A stretch of DNA of 64,000 nucleotides from Onchocerca lupi (taxonomy: Eukaryota > Nematoda > Chromadorea > Rhabditida > Onchocercidae), in assembly GCA_028564675.1 (NCBI GenBank), contig JAOVVO010000146.1, positions 1-64,000 of the forward strand. The letters run 5' to 3'. This document shows positions 1-12,800 of this stretch, one piece after another (positions within the stretch are counted from its first letter, which is position 1; each line of letters begins with the position of its first letter). The notes below the pieces were generated by a model, which saw only the letters and a list, made by a program, of their open reading frames with translations, did no database searches and was not told the DNA's origin. A program made the position numbers and the translations under genes.

Positions 1-480
1 TGATTCGATATATCATATATTTACATTTTATATTAATGTATTTAATATTTTACCATTTTATTTGTATATATATATATATTGGTTCAGTTGCAGACTTTGA
101 TAAATTATGTATGTATATTTGATTTGTTATATTTCATGTAATACATTTAAATCTTATATTATGTAAAATATTTTTACCATTTTATTTGTATCTGTATTTT
201 ATTTGGTATATTATGTATATATAATTGATTTGATATATATGTATTTGTATTTTACATTACATATTCATATTTTATATTATATTTTTATATTTTTATTATT
301 ACATTTATATTTTATACTATATATTTAAAATATTATTGCCATTTTGTTTGCATAAATATTTACTTTAAGATATATTATGAATATAAATTTGATTTGATAT
401 ATTATACAATTATATTTTATATTATCTATTTAATTTGGTATATTTTTTATTATTAAATTTATATTTCATATTATCTATAT
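1..480. repeat. AT-rich degenerate minisatellite, left block
   Basis: The sequence is over 80% A+T and made of imperfectly repeated phrases: 'gatttgatatatta', 'ttttatattatatatt' and 'ccattttatttgtat'. The last recurs near 52, 176 and 339, giving a rough period of 125-165 bp. No coding potential is visible. It continues after the Helitron-end fragment at 480-650. Confidence 0.6.
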
Positions 481-650
481 CTATAAAAATGTAAATGTTC
501 CTTGTTACGAATCTTAAATCTCCGAAAGTTCTTCACCGATCGCTTTGAAATTTTGATGCAAACGTTGCATTCGAATAGCCGCGTGTTTGTATATACCAAT
601 TGTATAGATGTTACACCTGTGACAGGTAAAAGCACGCCTTATCTATTTTG
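478..650 (+). mobile_element. Helitron 5'-leader fragment (solo end)
   Basis: This stretch is much less AT-rich than its flanks. It carries the phrases 'cttaaatctccgaaagttc', 'caccgatcgctttgaaat', 'cgttgcattcgaatagc' and 'cacctgtgacaggtaaa'. The same phrases occur at 52,108-52,690, the 5' leader of the Helitron in this window, and in reverse complement at 57,680-57,850. It is therefore a second, truncated or non-autonomous copy of the same family, inserted in the minisatellite. No Rep or helicase coding follows it here. Confidence 0.7.
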
Positions 651-654
651 TCAC

Positions 655-930
655 GTTTATATTTTAGATTATATATTTGATTTGGTGTATTATATATTTT
701 TTACAATCATTTTATATTACATATTTAAAAATGTTTTTTCCATTTGTATGTATATTTGACTTGAAATATTATGTATGCATCTTTGATTTATATTTATATT
801 TTATATTATATATTCATATTTTAAATATTATATTAATATTGGATATATTTAAATGTACAAACATAAAACATCCAACTAACGTAGTGTTGATACACGCCTC
901 CAATGACTATTGTATGTATTAAGCAAATAT
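655..930. repeat. AT-rich degenerate minisatellite, right block
   Basis: This continues the left block after the Helitron fragment and shares 'atatatttgatttggt' and 'ttttatattatatatt' phrases. Short open frames here are chance products of low-complexity DNA. Confidence 0.5.
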
Positions 931-3372
931 GTTTTTACTATTGGGGAAATGAAAGGTAGAAAGACAGGTAACACACACACACACAATCAACCATCAGAAA
1001 CAGACACAAACGCACAACACTGTCATCATTTCATGTCCCAAATGTTTTTCTCCCGCAAATACATGGAGGCATTAAACTTATAAATTAGTCCTCAACACAA
1101 AACTTCCCCACCATTATCTCATTTCATTCTCGTATTTAGTCAATCTTAGCAGAAAGCAAAAAAAAAAAAAAATTTGCTAGCCATTGTTGATTTCATCAAA
1201 ATGATATTTTAACAAAATAAATGTATTAAGTACTTAATGATAAATTTATGAATAAATTATTTAATGCAATTTCTAACTCCCAATTATTTAATATCAGTAA
1301 TTGATAAGATGAAAATATTTGTTTTATTTATTCGACTAGTGTTTAATTTGACATAATTGGCATCATTTAAACAAGTGGTATTCTAACTAATAGTAAATGT
1401 ATATTTTTTATTAGTTTACTTGTTACAATAAATGTAGTGGATTGGTATTTTTAATTATCTGGTAATTAAGGTTTAAATTGATTTTAATTTCATGATGATT
1501 TGAATTTAATTCTATTAAATGAATATCAAGCATATAACGGACAAAAAAAATTCAAACTGAAAAAAAGAGGAGAAAAAGAAAGAAAAAAAACAAAATTTAT
1601 CACTTTTAATGATTTTTTGATATGCCGATGACAAAACCTGATTTCATCCTACCCCTTTTGTATTTTATCATTATTTTGCCTTTTCATTTGTGAAATGAAA
1701 TTCATACCATCGAAGTAATCGCTTTATTTTCTTCTTTATTTATAGATTTATCCATTTCATTCTATGCTTAATTCAATTTTTCTTTTCATTTATGCTCTTA
1801 ACAATTATAGATCAAAATTCACATGATTTATCAATTCCTACTGATAGAAAAAGTTGACGAAATGGAAATGTACAAAATTGTTTTTATGTCCTTTTTTTAC
1901 CAGTTTTTTCTGTGGCAATAATAACATTATTTGTTGCTTCTGATGTTTCTTCATTTCAAATCATTTCCTGCAAAAGTAATATATATTTCGATAATGAGAT
2001 TTAATTCTCAGGAATGTTTAACAATTATTTTCGAATTTCCGACCTCTTACCACTTTGTCACTGATTCTATTGTCTTCTTCCCTTTTTCGCTTGCTGATTT
2101 CAATTGATACGATTTTCCCTCAACAATTCGCTAAATTCGTAGTTTTGTGATATCATTTTATTGCTGTGACGAATTTCATTCTTTCCCTGTCAACAATGGG
2201 ACTCATTAAGGTATTTCTGAACATGCAGAAATACTTTAACGTATCTTAATCAGCATGTTCTCGTCGATATGTTCTGTTGTCCATTGAAATTTATTATTAT
2301 ATTTTTACCGATAATGGAATTTCCGCATTTTTACAAATGTGCTAGCTCTTTAAAGTACTTTTTTTTTTTGTTTTTTTCAAAAGTAGTTGATTAAAAATAA
2401 AGAGCTTGGCAAAATTAATTAATTAATTAATTGGACAATAAAGAATAGATAAATCTGTGAAAAATCCTCTTCTCCAAATCTTATTTAAGCAACCATATAT
2501 GCAATCCGTTGAGATGTAAAAATGCGTAAAAAAAAAAAAGGTAAGTGCAAACCGCAACCGTAATTATAAACGAATATATAGTTAAGGTTTTTTTTTTTTA
2601 TTTTTATACTTACATCATCTTTATGATGTAGGTACAAAAATAGAAAACAAAAAAACAAAAAAAAAATGAATAATTTTGAAATGAATCTCTGAAGTCTGAA
2701 AGAAGCGAATGTTCTTGTTAGATATTCCTATCAACCTTTCATTATAAAACTGATTATCACTCACTTTTTTTTCTATTTTCAATTTCATTTTCCTAGGATC
2801 GTTAATTGAATGATATTACCAAATTTTTTTTTACTAGTCAGGTATTTAAAAGTTTCAAAATTTGACTTCTATGAAATCTGTTTAATCTGTTTACAAGATT
2901 GATTACTCCATTAGAATTCTCTATTAAACCAATTTGGATTGAATCCAATAAAATTAAATTTAATGAAATTGAATGAATGTGAATTATTTACTTCGACTAT
3001 TTGCTAAATACTATTTAAATTGCATGCGGTATTTGAATGCTATAATCAGAGATAAATGTCAAATCTGTTCATGCGAAAATAATTAAATTAAAATGAACTA
3101 AATATTTATCCTCTCACTTCATGACAACGTAAAAATGCTTCCACGTTTATGATTGGATTTTTTCTCTGTTTTATTCGCTCATTTTTTTTTATGAATTTAC
3201 TTTTATTTAATTATATTTTTCTTTCCATTCCAGTTTGTTTTCTTCTGTCATAACAAGTTTACGAGTTAGTTGAAGTGCATTTTCTATTTTGTTTTTCAGT
3301 GTGTGTAGTCGGGAAGTGAAGTGATTAGTACGTGGTTGGCGGGTGGGTTGGCAGACAACGAAATTCCTATCA

Positions 3373-3421
3373 ATTCGATATAAGGCTATTATAATAATAA
3401 TAATAGTCTGATATCGAATTT
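3373..3421. repeat. Inverted repeat / hairpin upstream of flippase
   Basis: Arms 'aattcgatat' and 'atatcgaatt' are perfect complements. Inside them 'ctattat' pairs with 'ataatag', with two or three mismatched bases between, leaving a small AT loop. It lies about 390 bp before the flippase start codon. It could be a pre-miRNA-like hairpin or a chance foldback. Confidence 0.45.
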
Positions 3422-3737
3422 ACAGTAAAACTATTTTATTAATCATGATTTCATTCATTTATCTTATTTTTCAATGAAAATCCTCTTCTTTTTTTGTTTT
3501 GTTTTTTATTTGTTTTCTGTTTTTTTTTTCAACAAATTTATAATGAAGCTTTCCAAAAAGATTTTTTTGATATGAATTTAATGAAATCAATTAATCAGTA
3601 AACTAATCAAATATTTCTTGATATCCATCTCTCACAATATGTCAGAATTTCGCAAATGATTTATCTACGGTTTCATTTTCTTCTCCATGATCTTTTTTTT
3701 TCTTCTAATTTTTCGAAAATTTTCATTTTCCTTTTTT

Positions 3738-3750
3738 TTTTCTGCTTCAG
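3738..3750 (+). promoter_or_regulatory. Candidate trans-splice / 5'UTR acceptor of flippase
   Basis: The tract 'tttttctgcttcag' matches the nematode splice-acceptor consensus and lies 61 nt upstream of the chosen ATG (3,812). It could receive a spliced leader or close a 5'UTR intron; sequence alone cannot decide. Confidence 0.4.
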
Positions 3751-3811
3751 AATGTGAGGAATAACGTGGATATTCTTGTTGCTGGAGATACTGCTAGTGA
3801 TAACATTGATT

Positions 3812-6800
3812 ATGATGATGAGTGATAATTCAGAATATCTATCGAAGAAAGTACAACCGGAAGTAACAGTCAGGTCTTCCGGAGGATCGTTTTTAAACGG
3901 CTGGTTGATGTCTTTATTCGGCTTGTTTTCGTGTCAGAGTTCAACAAATTTAGGAAGGAAGCGTGATGAAAGAAGAAGTAATCAATTTACTGCACCTAAC
4001 CAGGAACGCATTCTACGAGCGAATAATCGTGAATTTAATGAACAATTCAAATATGCTGTTAGTGTTTACTAATATTTGATTTGAAAGAAATTATGAAAAT
4101 TTTTCATTTTCACTTTTCATTTTCCTGTATTTAAATTAATTTTATCAGTGCACTTTTCCTTTTGAATTATTACATTTCCCAGGATTATATCATTACATAT
4201 TTCTGGATTTTCATGTCTTCTTTTTTTTTCCAGGATAATTATATTAGAACATCGAAATATAATCTTATCACATTTATTCCGCTTAATTTGTTGGAGCAAT
4301 TTCAACGTCTCGCCAATTTTTATTTTCTGATATTAATGCTTTTGCAAGTAATTTTAACTATGAATTCATGAGAACATTTTAGGGAAATTCTTTTTGTTCT
4401 GTTCCTTTTAATTTTTCTCTTTTTCTTTTATTTCTAACTTTTAATTTTCATTTATTATATCTAATCAATTTATGGTAATACATCCGCATGCAACATGTAT
4501 ATATTTTTAAATCAAAAAAGGTTTTCTTCACATCTCCTTTCATGATAATTTGCATCAATTATTTTGGTCTTGATAATTATCATTATCAGTTTCTTTTTTA
4601 TAGCTTATACCATGGATTAGCTCAATAGCATGGTATTCAACTGCCATTCCATTATTTTTTGTGCTTGTATTCAGTGCTGTTAAAGATGCCTATGATGATA
4701 TTGTTAGTTATTTGATAATTTTCTTATTGTTATTCAAGAAAAGAAATTTGACAAAAAAATTATTTTTAGCAGTAGTTTTTTTTTAGATATTAATTTTAGC
4801 AGAAACATCAAAGTGATAAACAAGTAAATAATCGAATTTCGTATGTTGTTCGAAATGGGCAATTGATTGCGGAAAAATGGATGAATGTTAAAGTTGGCGA
4901 TATAATACGAATGGAAAATGATCAATTTGTTGCAGTACGTATAGTATTTTTCTTTTTTTTTCGTTTTTATTTTTTGATTAAAAAAATAAGTTATTGTATT
5001 TGTTTTTACTATTGGAATTGTGGTATGAATTTAGGAATGAATTTGATGAAAAAATTTAGAATAATTCCAAATGTATTTCAGATGTTTTCAAATGTAAAAG
5101 ATTTTTTTTTGATTCTGACAAAATAAAGGAATGATGGATATAAAAAGAACAAATTATTACAACAAGTATTTCGAATTGTTTCATGTTTTCTTTTTGCAGA
5201 ATCACGAATTATCAATATTTTTAAAATTTTATTTAGGCTGATTTATATTTTTAATATTTCATTCAGGCTGATTTACTTTTGTTATCGACATCCGAACCTC
5301 ATGGCTTATGCTATATCGAGACTTCAGAACTTGATGGTGAAACAAATTTAAAAGTTCGACAAGCTTTACCAGAAACATCCGTTATGGGAGATAAATTGCT
5401 GCTAATAAGTGAATTTGAAGGTTAATTTTTTCAATTTTCTTAAATTTGAAAGATAGAATCTATTAAGACGAATTTTCATGTATATTACCATACAAATTAC
5501 TATGAATAGATATTTCTTTCTTTTAAGATAATTTTTTGCTATGTAATATTGAGGTTTTTTTTTGATAAAGTGTTCAGTAGTTTTTTATTAGAGTGATATT
5601 CGTTCTTTCAGGTCAAATTCATTGTGAATTACCGAATAATAAATTGAATCAATTTGAAGGAAGAATGCACTATAATGGTGATATTTTGCCACTTGATAAC
5701 GGGAAAACTTTACTGAGAGGTTGTGTATTACGGAACACTCGCTGGTGCTATGGAGTGGTAATATTTGCAGGTTGTTTTCTTCAAAATTATTTCATTTGTC
5801 AGATTAACAATTAATTTTATTGACAATAAAAGTAGCAAATATTTTTGGAAATTAATTATTCTAACCATTTTTTAATGCTATGGAGCAGTAATATTTGCAA
5901 ATTATATATATAAAACCAGACAAATCACTCCACCAACTAAGAACGGCCATTTTATATATATATATACTAAAAATTAATTAGGAATTAATTATTTTACAAT
6001 TTTTAGGAAAAGATACCAAACTAATGATGAATAGCGGTAAAACGAAATGCAAACGAACAAGTTTAGATCGCTTCCTGAATATTTTAATTATGGGTGTAAG
6101 AAGTTTATTTTAGATTTATTTAATGCAGTAATTTGAAACTGTTTGAAGAAATGTGTTATGTGAATAAAACTTTAAGCGAAATTATTTCATTTTATTTCCA
6201 GATTATCAGTAATATGTCCTCACAGTCAGTTCGTCAACTTTCAGATAGTTGTATTCTTATTAGCAATGTGTTTTATTTGTACGATACTATGTGGAATTCG
6301 AGAATGGACCATTGAGCGGCATTTTGCTCTTTATTTAAAATTGGATAGATCAATTGTTCCAAATTACAAGGAACATTCATCGGGACAGATAGCAATTATA
6401 TCATTTCTTATGTTCTTCTCATATCTTATCTTGCTCAATACTGTTGTGCCTATTTCACTTTATGTAAGGTAAATTTTATGTTTTCTTCTCTCTAATTTAT
6501 TCTAATCCTAATTTAGCTATTTTCTTTATTTAATTACTAAATTGTTTAAAAAATTCGCGACGTTTAAAAGATCAATTTTATATTCTTATAATAAACAAAA
6601 ATTGTTGTTTGACAATTTCTTGATCATTTTATTGAGTATTCACTGAAAGTTTAAATTTGATAATAAGCAACATTTTATTTAATTTGATTAATTTATTATA
6701 TCTTCGTTATTTTCTTACTTATTTGAAATATCGCCTAAATCCGGAAAACTATCTCATACATTGATTCGTAACTATTGAAATGTTGCATAAATCCAGTAAC

Positions 6801-9800
6801 TTATCTTATAATACTTTAATTTCGAATATTACAGCGTTGAAATAATACGATTTGTTCATTCGATGTGGATTAATTCTGATCTTGAAATGTACTATGAAAA
6901 GGTACTTTTATCATTGTTAACCAAATGATACCTTGCTGAAATATTTTTCGTATAATTTAGGTATTAATTACAATTCAATATGTCTAATACTTCATTTCCT
7001 TTTCTTTTTTTTTCAGGCTGATATTGCTGCACATGCACGTACCACAACATTAAACGAAGAATTAGGACAAGTTCAATACATATTTAGCGATAAAACAGGA
7101 ACTTTAACGCAAAATATGATGGTATTTAGGAAATGTTCAATTAATGGACGGAGCTATGGTGATATCTATGATGCTAAAGGTGAAGTAATTGATGTAACGG
7201 AGGTATGATTTATTGCGGAACTTCAATCGTTATTAACCTAATTTAGGTTATCTTTTAAGAAGGAATGAAATAATTTGAGATAAATTGTTATCTGTTACTT
7301 TACTTTAATGTATTTGCTTATTTTATTTTAATGTACTGTATATTTAAAATTTTCAATTGAATTTTTTCCTTCATGTGACAAATTAAGGGATATAATCGAG
7401 GAATTGTATAAATTAAGGAAGTTAACTTTTTTCTTGAAGTATAAATTAGTGCATATATTGTGTAATATAATTTACGTCGATGGTGTAATGGTGTAATACA
7501 ACTTACATTTAATTCGAATTTATTTCCATTAAATTAAGGTTTATTAAATGTTTTTTAACAATCATTGTATTAATTAATACAAATGTGAATCATTTGCTAT
7601 TTGAAGAAGACGCCGACAGTTGATTTCTCGAAAAATCGTTGGTTTGAACCGAATTTCAAATTTTATGACCAAACGTTATTGAAAGATACAACCAAAGGAC
7701 TTCATGAAGTAATGAGTTTTTTCTTTTTTCATTGTCTGATTGACTTGAAATTTTGCAAGTCATGTGATCTTTTTTTTTTTTCCCGAAATTTACTTTTTCA
7801 TAGTTTGCTTGAATTAGTTTTGAATGAATCAATCTATTATAGTTAGAAATATTAAGGTAGCAGAATTTTGGCGACTTTTGGCTCTTTGTCATACATCAAT
7901 GCCTGAACAGAAAAATGGTAACTTAGAATATCAGGCACAAAGTCCGGATGAAGCTGCACTTACGTCTGCTGCTCGAAATTTTGGATACGTTTTTAAATCT
8001 CGTACAGCTCAATCCATCACATTGGAAGTAGCCGGCACTGAAGAAGTTTTCTTTTAAAATATTTGCTAAAATCAATTCCATCATATAACTACAACAATGT
8101 CATTAGACAAGCAAGTAAATATTAAGCGTACTTTAAAAGATTATTTTTCTCTTTCAAGGTATATGATTTATTGGCCATTCTTGATTTCAATAATGTCAGA
8201 AAGCGAATGTCAGTAATTGTCAGAAATCCTTTGGGTGAATTAGTACTTTATTGTAAAGGAGCAGATACAATTATACTTGACAGGTTTGAATTTTAATTCC
8301 AATTAATTTTTATTTTCTAGTTTCATTTTTAATTTCTAAATATCAGTTTCTAGTTTAGAATGAACATTAATAGTATCCATTTGTAATTGCTATAAAAAAG
8401 ATACTGTAATTGCTTGGGAAAAAAGTGCTCATATATACTAAATTAATTGAGTATTCAGGATATCAAATGATACTGCACCCTTATTGAAGAGTGCAACAAT
8501 TGAACATCTCGATAAATTTGCTGCTGATGGCCTTCGAACATTATGTTTAGCTTATAAGAAGATTAGCACTGATGTTTTTAATAAATGGCATGTAAGTCTG
8601 GATTTATATTCATAATTTCATACCTTTTATATTTGTGATTCGAATTTTTTATGAAATGAAAAATTCAAATTTTCCTTCCGATGAATTTATTAATCCATCT
8701 AAAAATCTTGAAGAATGGTTTTTGGGAATTTTCCTGCAAATAATTGTTGTTTGAGTTTGATTTATATAAAAGTTTATTTCCATTGTTGTTGTTAAAGAAA
8801 CAGCAGAAAGAAGCAGCAGTTGCATTGACGAATCGTCAAGAGCAGTTAGATCGAGTTTATGATGAATTGGAACAAGAGATGATACTTCTGGGAGCTACTG
8901 CAATTGAAGATAAGCTTCAGGATGGTGTTCCGGATACGATAGCAGAGCTTGCTCGTGCTAACATCAAAATTTGGATTTTGACAGGTGATAAACAGGTGAA
9001 ATAATTCCGGCATTTTAAATTAATGTTGTAAAAGTTGAAAATCCTGCTTGGTATATTTATGAATTATATTTCAGGAAACAGCAATCAATATCGGCTATTC
9101 GTGCAATTTATTAACGGAAAATCTTCGTGAAGTCTTCATTATCGATGGTGAGACGGAACGTGAAGTTGAAGTTCAGTTGAAGGATGTACGAAGACGAATT
9201 GAACAAACACTTGGCCCGGTAAATATTTCATTTAAATTATATGATATTACAGTTGCTTCTGTTATCTTTCACCCGTATTCCTTCCTTATTGTGTAATTGA
9301 AAAGACAGTTAGAAATGCATGCAAGTATCATAAATATCAAGTTTTTTTTTTCTTTTTTTTTTTCATTTTATTGCCAGGAAACAAAAATTAAAAAAGAAAG
9401 AACAAACACGACATGACAGATTCCGAATGGAAATTTTTCGAGAGTATTTCTCGGAAATAGCTATAATAATAAAATAAAATGTAAAAATGAGATTACGATA
9501 TACCATCAAAATTGTCTCAAATCTGCTAATCGAATGATGGTGGTGATCCTGGTATTCCAGGAGGGGAAAAAAAAGATTCTCGAATAAAAATGGTCTTGTT
9601 ACATTTTGAAGCCGTCGTCTGTGAAAACAAATGCTGTTATGAATTATATTCAACAAGTAATAGTAAAAGCGGAAGAGGCTGAAAAGAATGAATGTAAACC
9701 GGATGACCGCTTTCGCAAAACGGATTATTTGTACAGCAGAGATGACCTCTGTTCAGTTTATGAAAATACGTCATTGGAAAGCGTTCTGATAGATGCTGAA

Positions 9801-12800
9801 CAGGTGCGGATAGGTAACGAAGCATATATCAACTCACACTGCTTTGTCAACTTGTTTCGTCATCTTCCAACTTCAGCAGTTCAAATCATCTTTAAGCTCA
9901 CTAATTACTTCACTAATCATTTAATTTTCCATCTTTCCAGTATCTTTTTTTTAACAGCTTTGATTGTTATAAAAATTAGGAAGCATTTATGCATGCATCC
10001 TAAATTTTATTAACTTGCAGTTGGTACGGTCCCATTTTCCTTTCCTTGCATTTCCTTTTTTTTCCGGACTTGTTTTTGCCTCGTAAAGCTGCTAATTATT
10101 CCATTTATTAATTATACTGCAAGAACATTGTAAAAAAAAATCAGATAAATCAATTAATGCAAATGATTGAATTATCAACACTCCACAATTATTAGTAAAA
10201 TCTAAGATTCTTAATATAGCTTAAACAAATTTGAAGCAAGAAATAGATTTTTAAAAAAGGGCAATAATTCTTAAAGAATTAATTGTCACTTGTCTGCAGC
10301 ATGATGAATCATTACTATAACTAATATGTGTCGTATACTTATTGATTGATTATTTTCTTAAATTTGTGATTCTCTTATTATTTATATTGATTGTTGAAGA
10401 CTTAATTGCATTCTGAAAAAGAAAAAAGAAAAACAAAAAATGAAACAAACAAAAGTATGAAGATGAGATTCAGAAATTCACATTTAATTTTCCTATCGCT
10501 TTTTTCCTGATTAGTTTTCCGTCCACAGTGCTATGCTATTAACGACTAATTTTGCTGCTAAAGTATTATTAATTAAAATTGCACAAATTTGCGAAGGCAC
10601 AAGTTTCAGGATGCTTTATCAGATGACGGGAAACTCGCTTCTCAATACGCTGATGAAACTATCATAAGTAACGGTAATCTACGATCTGATAGTACCAAAA
10701 ATTTAGCTCCCATTCATGGTAAATGTTTTTTAGCGATTATCGAAACAGTACTTTTCTTGTTTATGCTAATAGCATTAAAATGTACCATAGCTTTTATATA
10801 CGTTTTTACTTTTACGTTTTTACTCAGGTTTTACTTTTTACTCATGTAAAACATAAAATATTTCAGATATATAAAATATAATGCATCACATAAAATATAC
10901 GACATGGTATTTCATAAGAAATGCGTGAGATGCAACTTTTTTTCCAATAAAAGTTATTTGATTCAGAAAAAGATGAATTTTTTTCATTGTAAAAAATCTA
11001 TCTTTTTCTAAATCATCCAAAATTTCCATGGGAAAATTCATTTATTTACACAAATTTGACTTGTTGCAGAAGAGAATGCAAAAGTTCAATACCCTCTTGA
11101 CTTTGAGGAATGGAAAGATTTAGAAGGTTATGCATTAATCGTTAACGGACCATCGCTAACATATGCGTTGAAAAAAGAGTTGGAAAAGACATTTTTGGAT
11201 ATTGGATGCTTGTGTCGTGTGAGTTTTGAATTCTTAAATATTTCAATATTATATGAGAAAATATAATGAATATATTTCATAAAAATGAATCTTGCAGGCG
11301 GTAGTTTGTTGTCGTGTTACACCACTTCAAAAAGCGATGGTTGTTGATTTGGTGAAAAGAAACAAAAAAGCGGTAACATTAGCTGTTGGTGATGGTGCAA
11401 ACGATGTATCAATGATTAAAACGGCACATATTGGAGTTGGAATTTCAGGTATCCTCAAACTTGAATATTGGAAATAATATACCTGATAATTTTAGAAATT
11501 TTCAGGTTAAAATAGTAGAACTGTTTAACCTGATACGTCGTATCAAAGGCTCAACTTTCGTACATAAACTGTTTAGTCCGATGAAAAAATGTGACAAATT
11601 AGAGAAATAACTGATTGCTATTTAATGCTTTTCTTCTGATAAAGCTCAGCTTTGTCATTCAATTTGCTCTAAAATAAATCCGGAAAATTACCGGGAAATT
11701 TCGTGTATAGTTATTTCTTAGATGTTATTTTTATTTATATATTTAAATTTCCAGGACAAGAAGGTATGCAAGCTGTATTAGCGTCTGACTACAGTATCGG
11801 ACAATTTCGTTATCTGAGGAGGCTTCTGCTCGTGCACGGTCGTTGGTCGTATTTTAGGATGACGAAATTCTTACGATATTTTTTTTATAAAAATTTTGCT
11901 TTCACACTTACGCACTTTTGGTATTCCTTTTTCTGTGGATATTCTGCACAGGTGGCATTGAATTTAATTTAAACTTGAGTGTTTCGGTTGATAGAATTTA
12001 AATCAAAATCCAAAGTTTAGACTAATATGTTAAGTTTGTTTTGAAGAAATTCAAATCGTTAAAAATTAAGTTTGTAACTCGGAAAAGTGGTTGGAGACAA
12101 AAGATTACTATTCTTATCTCTAATTACTTATTCCCACTTCTCTCGAAGAAAGGGCTTATGCTGAGTGGTTGATGATGAAAAGATAACATATAATTTAACT
12201 TAAATTGTTTCATCTAATGTGTCTTTTAGTAGCTAAGTTTCGTTAAAAACGTTCTAAATTTAGTATTTTGACATCAGATTTATTGTATATTAGGAAATAA
12301 TTTCATTTTTTCTTTTTCACGTTTTAAATTATGAAAATTATATTGCATCATTTATTTTTACAGTCCATTTATCATCCAGTTTTGATTGCTTGCTATAATT
12401 TATTCTTTACATCATTACCTGTTCTTGCTATGGGTATATTTGATCAAGATCTAGATGATGTATGCAGCATGAAATATGCGAAACTTTATATACCTGGCCA
12501 ACATAATTTATTTTTTAATATGCGGATTTTTATATATTCTGTCCTCCATGGTATGATCAGGTATCTTATTTTTTCAAGTTTTTCTTGTTTCAGAGTTTTT
12601 GAAGTATGAATTTTTTTTTCAAATTTTTTTCAGTAATTCAGATTTTTTCTTTTTTCATAAATGTGAATGTTTATCCAAAATTTATAATTACTGTAAATAG
12701 ATTTCTTCATCAAGCAGAGATGAATAAAGTTTGCATGAGAAAAAAATAGGAAGAGGAATTAAATTTTTCTTTCAGTGCTCAGAATCCTTTTTAATGTCAG

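Larger units (their letters stand above)
931..3750. other. Intergenic / 5' region upstream of the flippase gene
   Basis: No gene is recognised. It holds a short CA run (about 969-983), many A/T homopolymers, and a small hairpin near 2,199-2,240 (arms 'gtatttctg'/'cagaaatac'). A relatively GC-rich stretch at 3,300-3,365 could be an untranslated first exon. A longer hairpin at 3,373-3,421 is listed separately. Confidence 0.5.
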
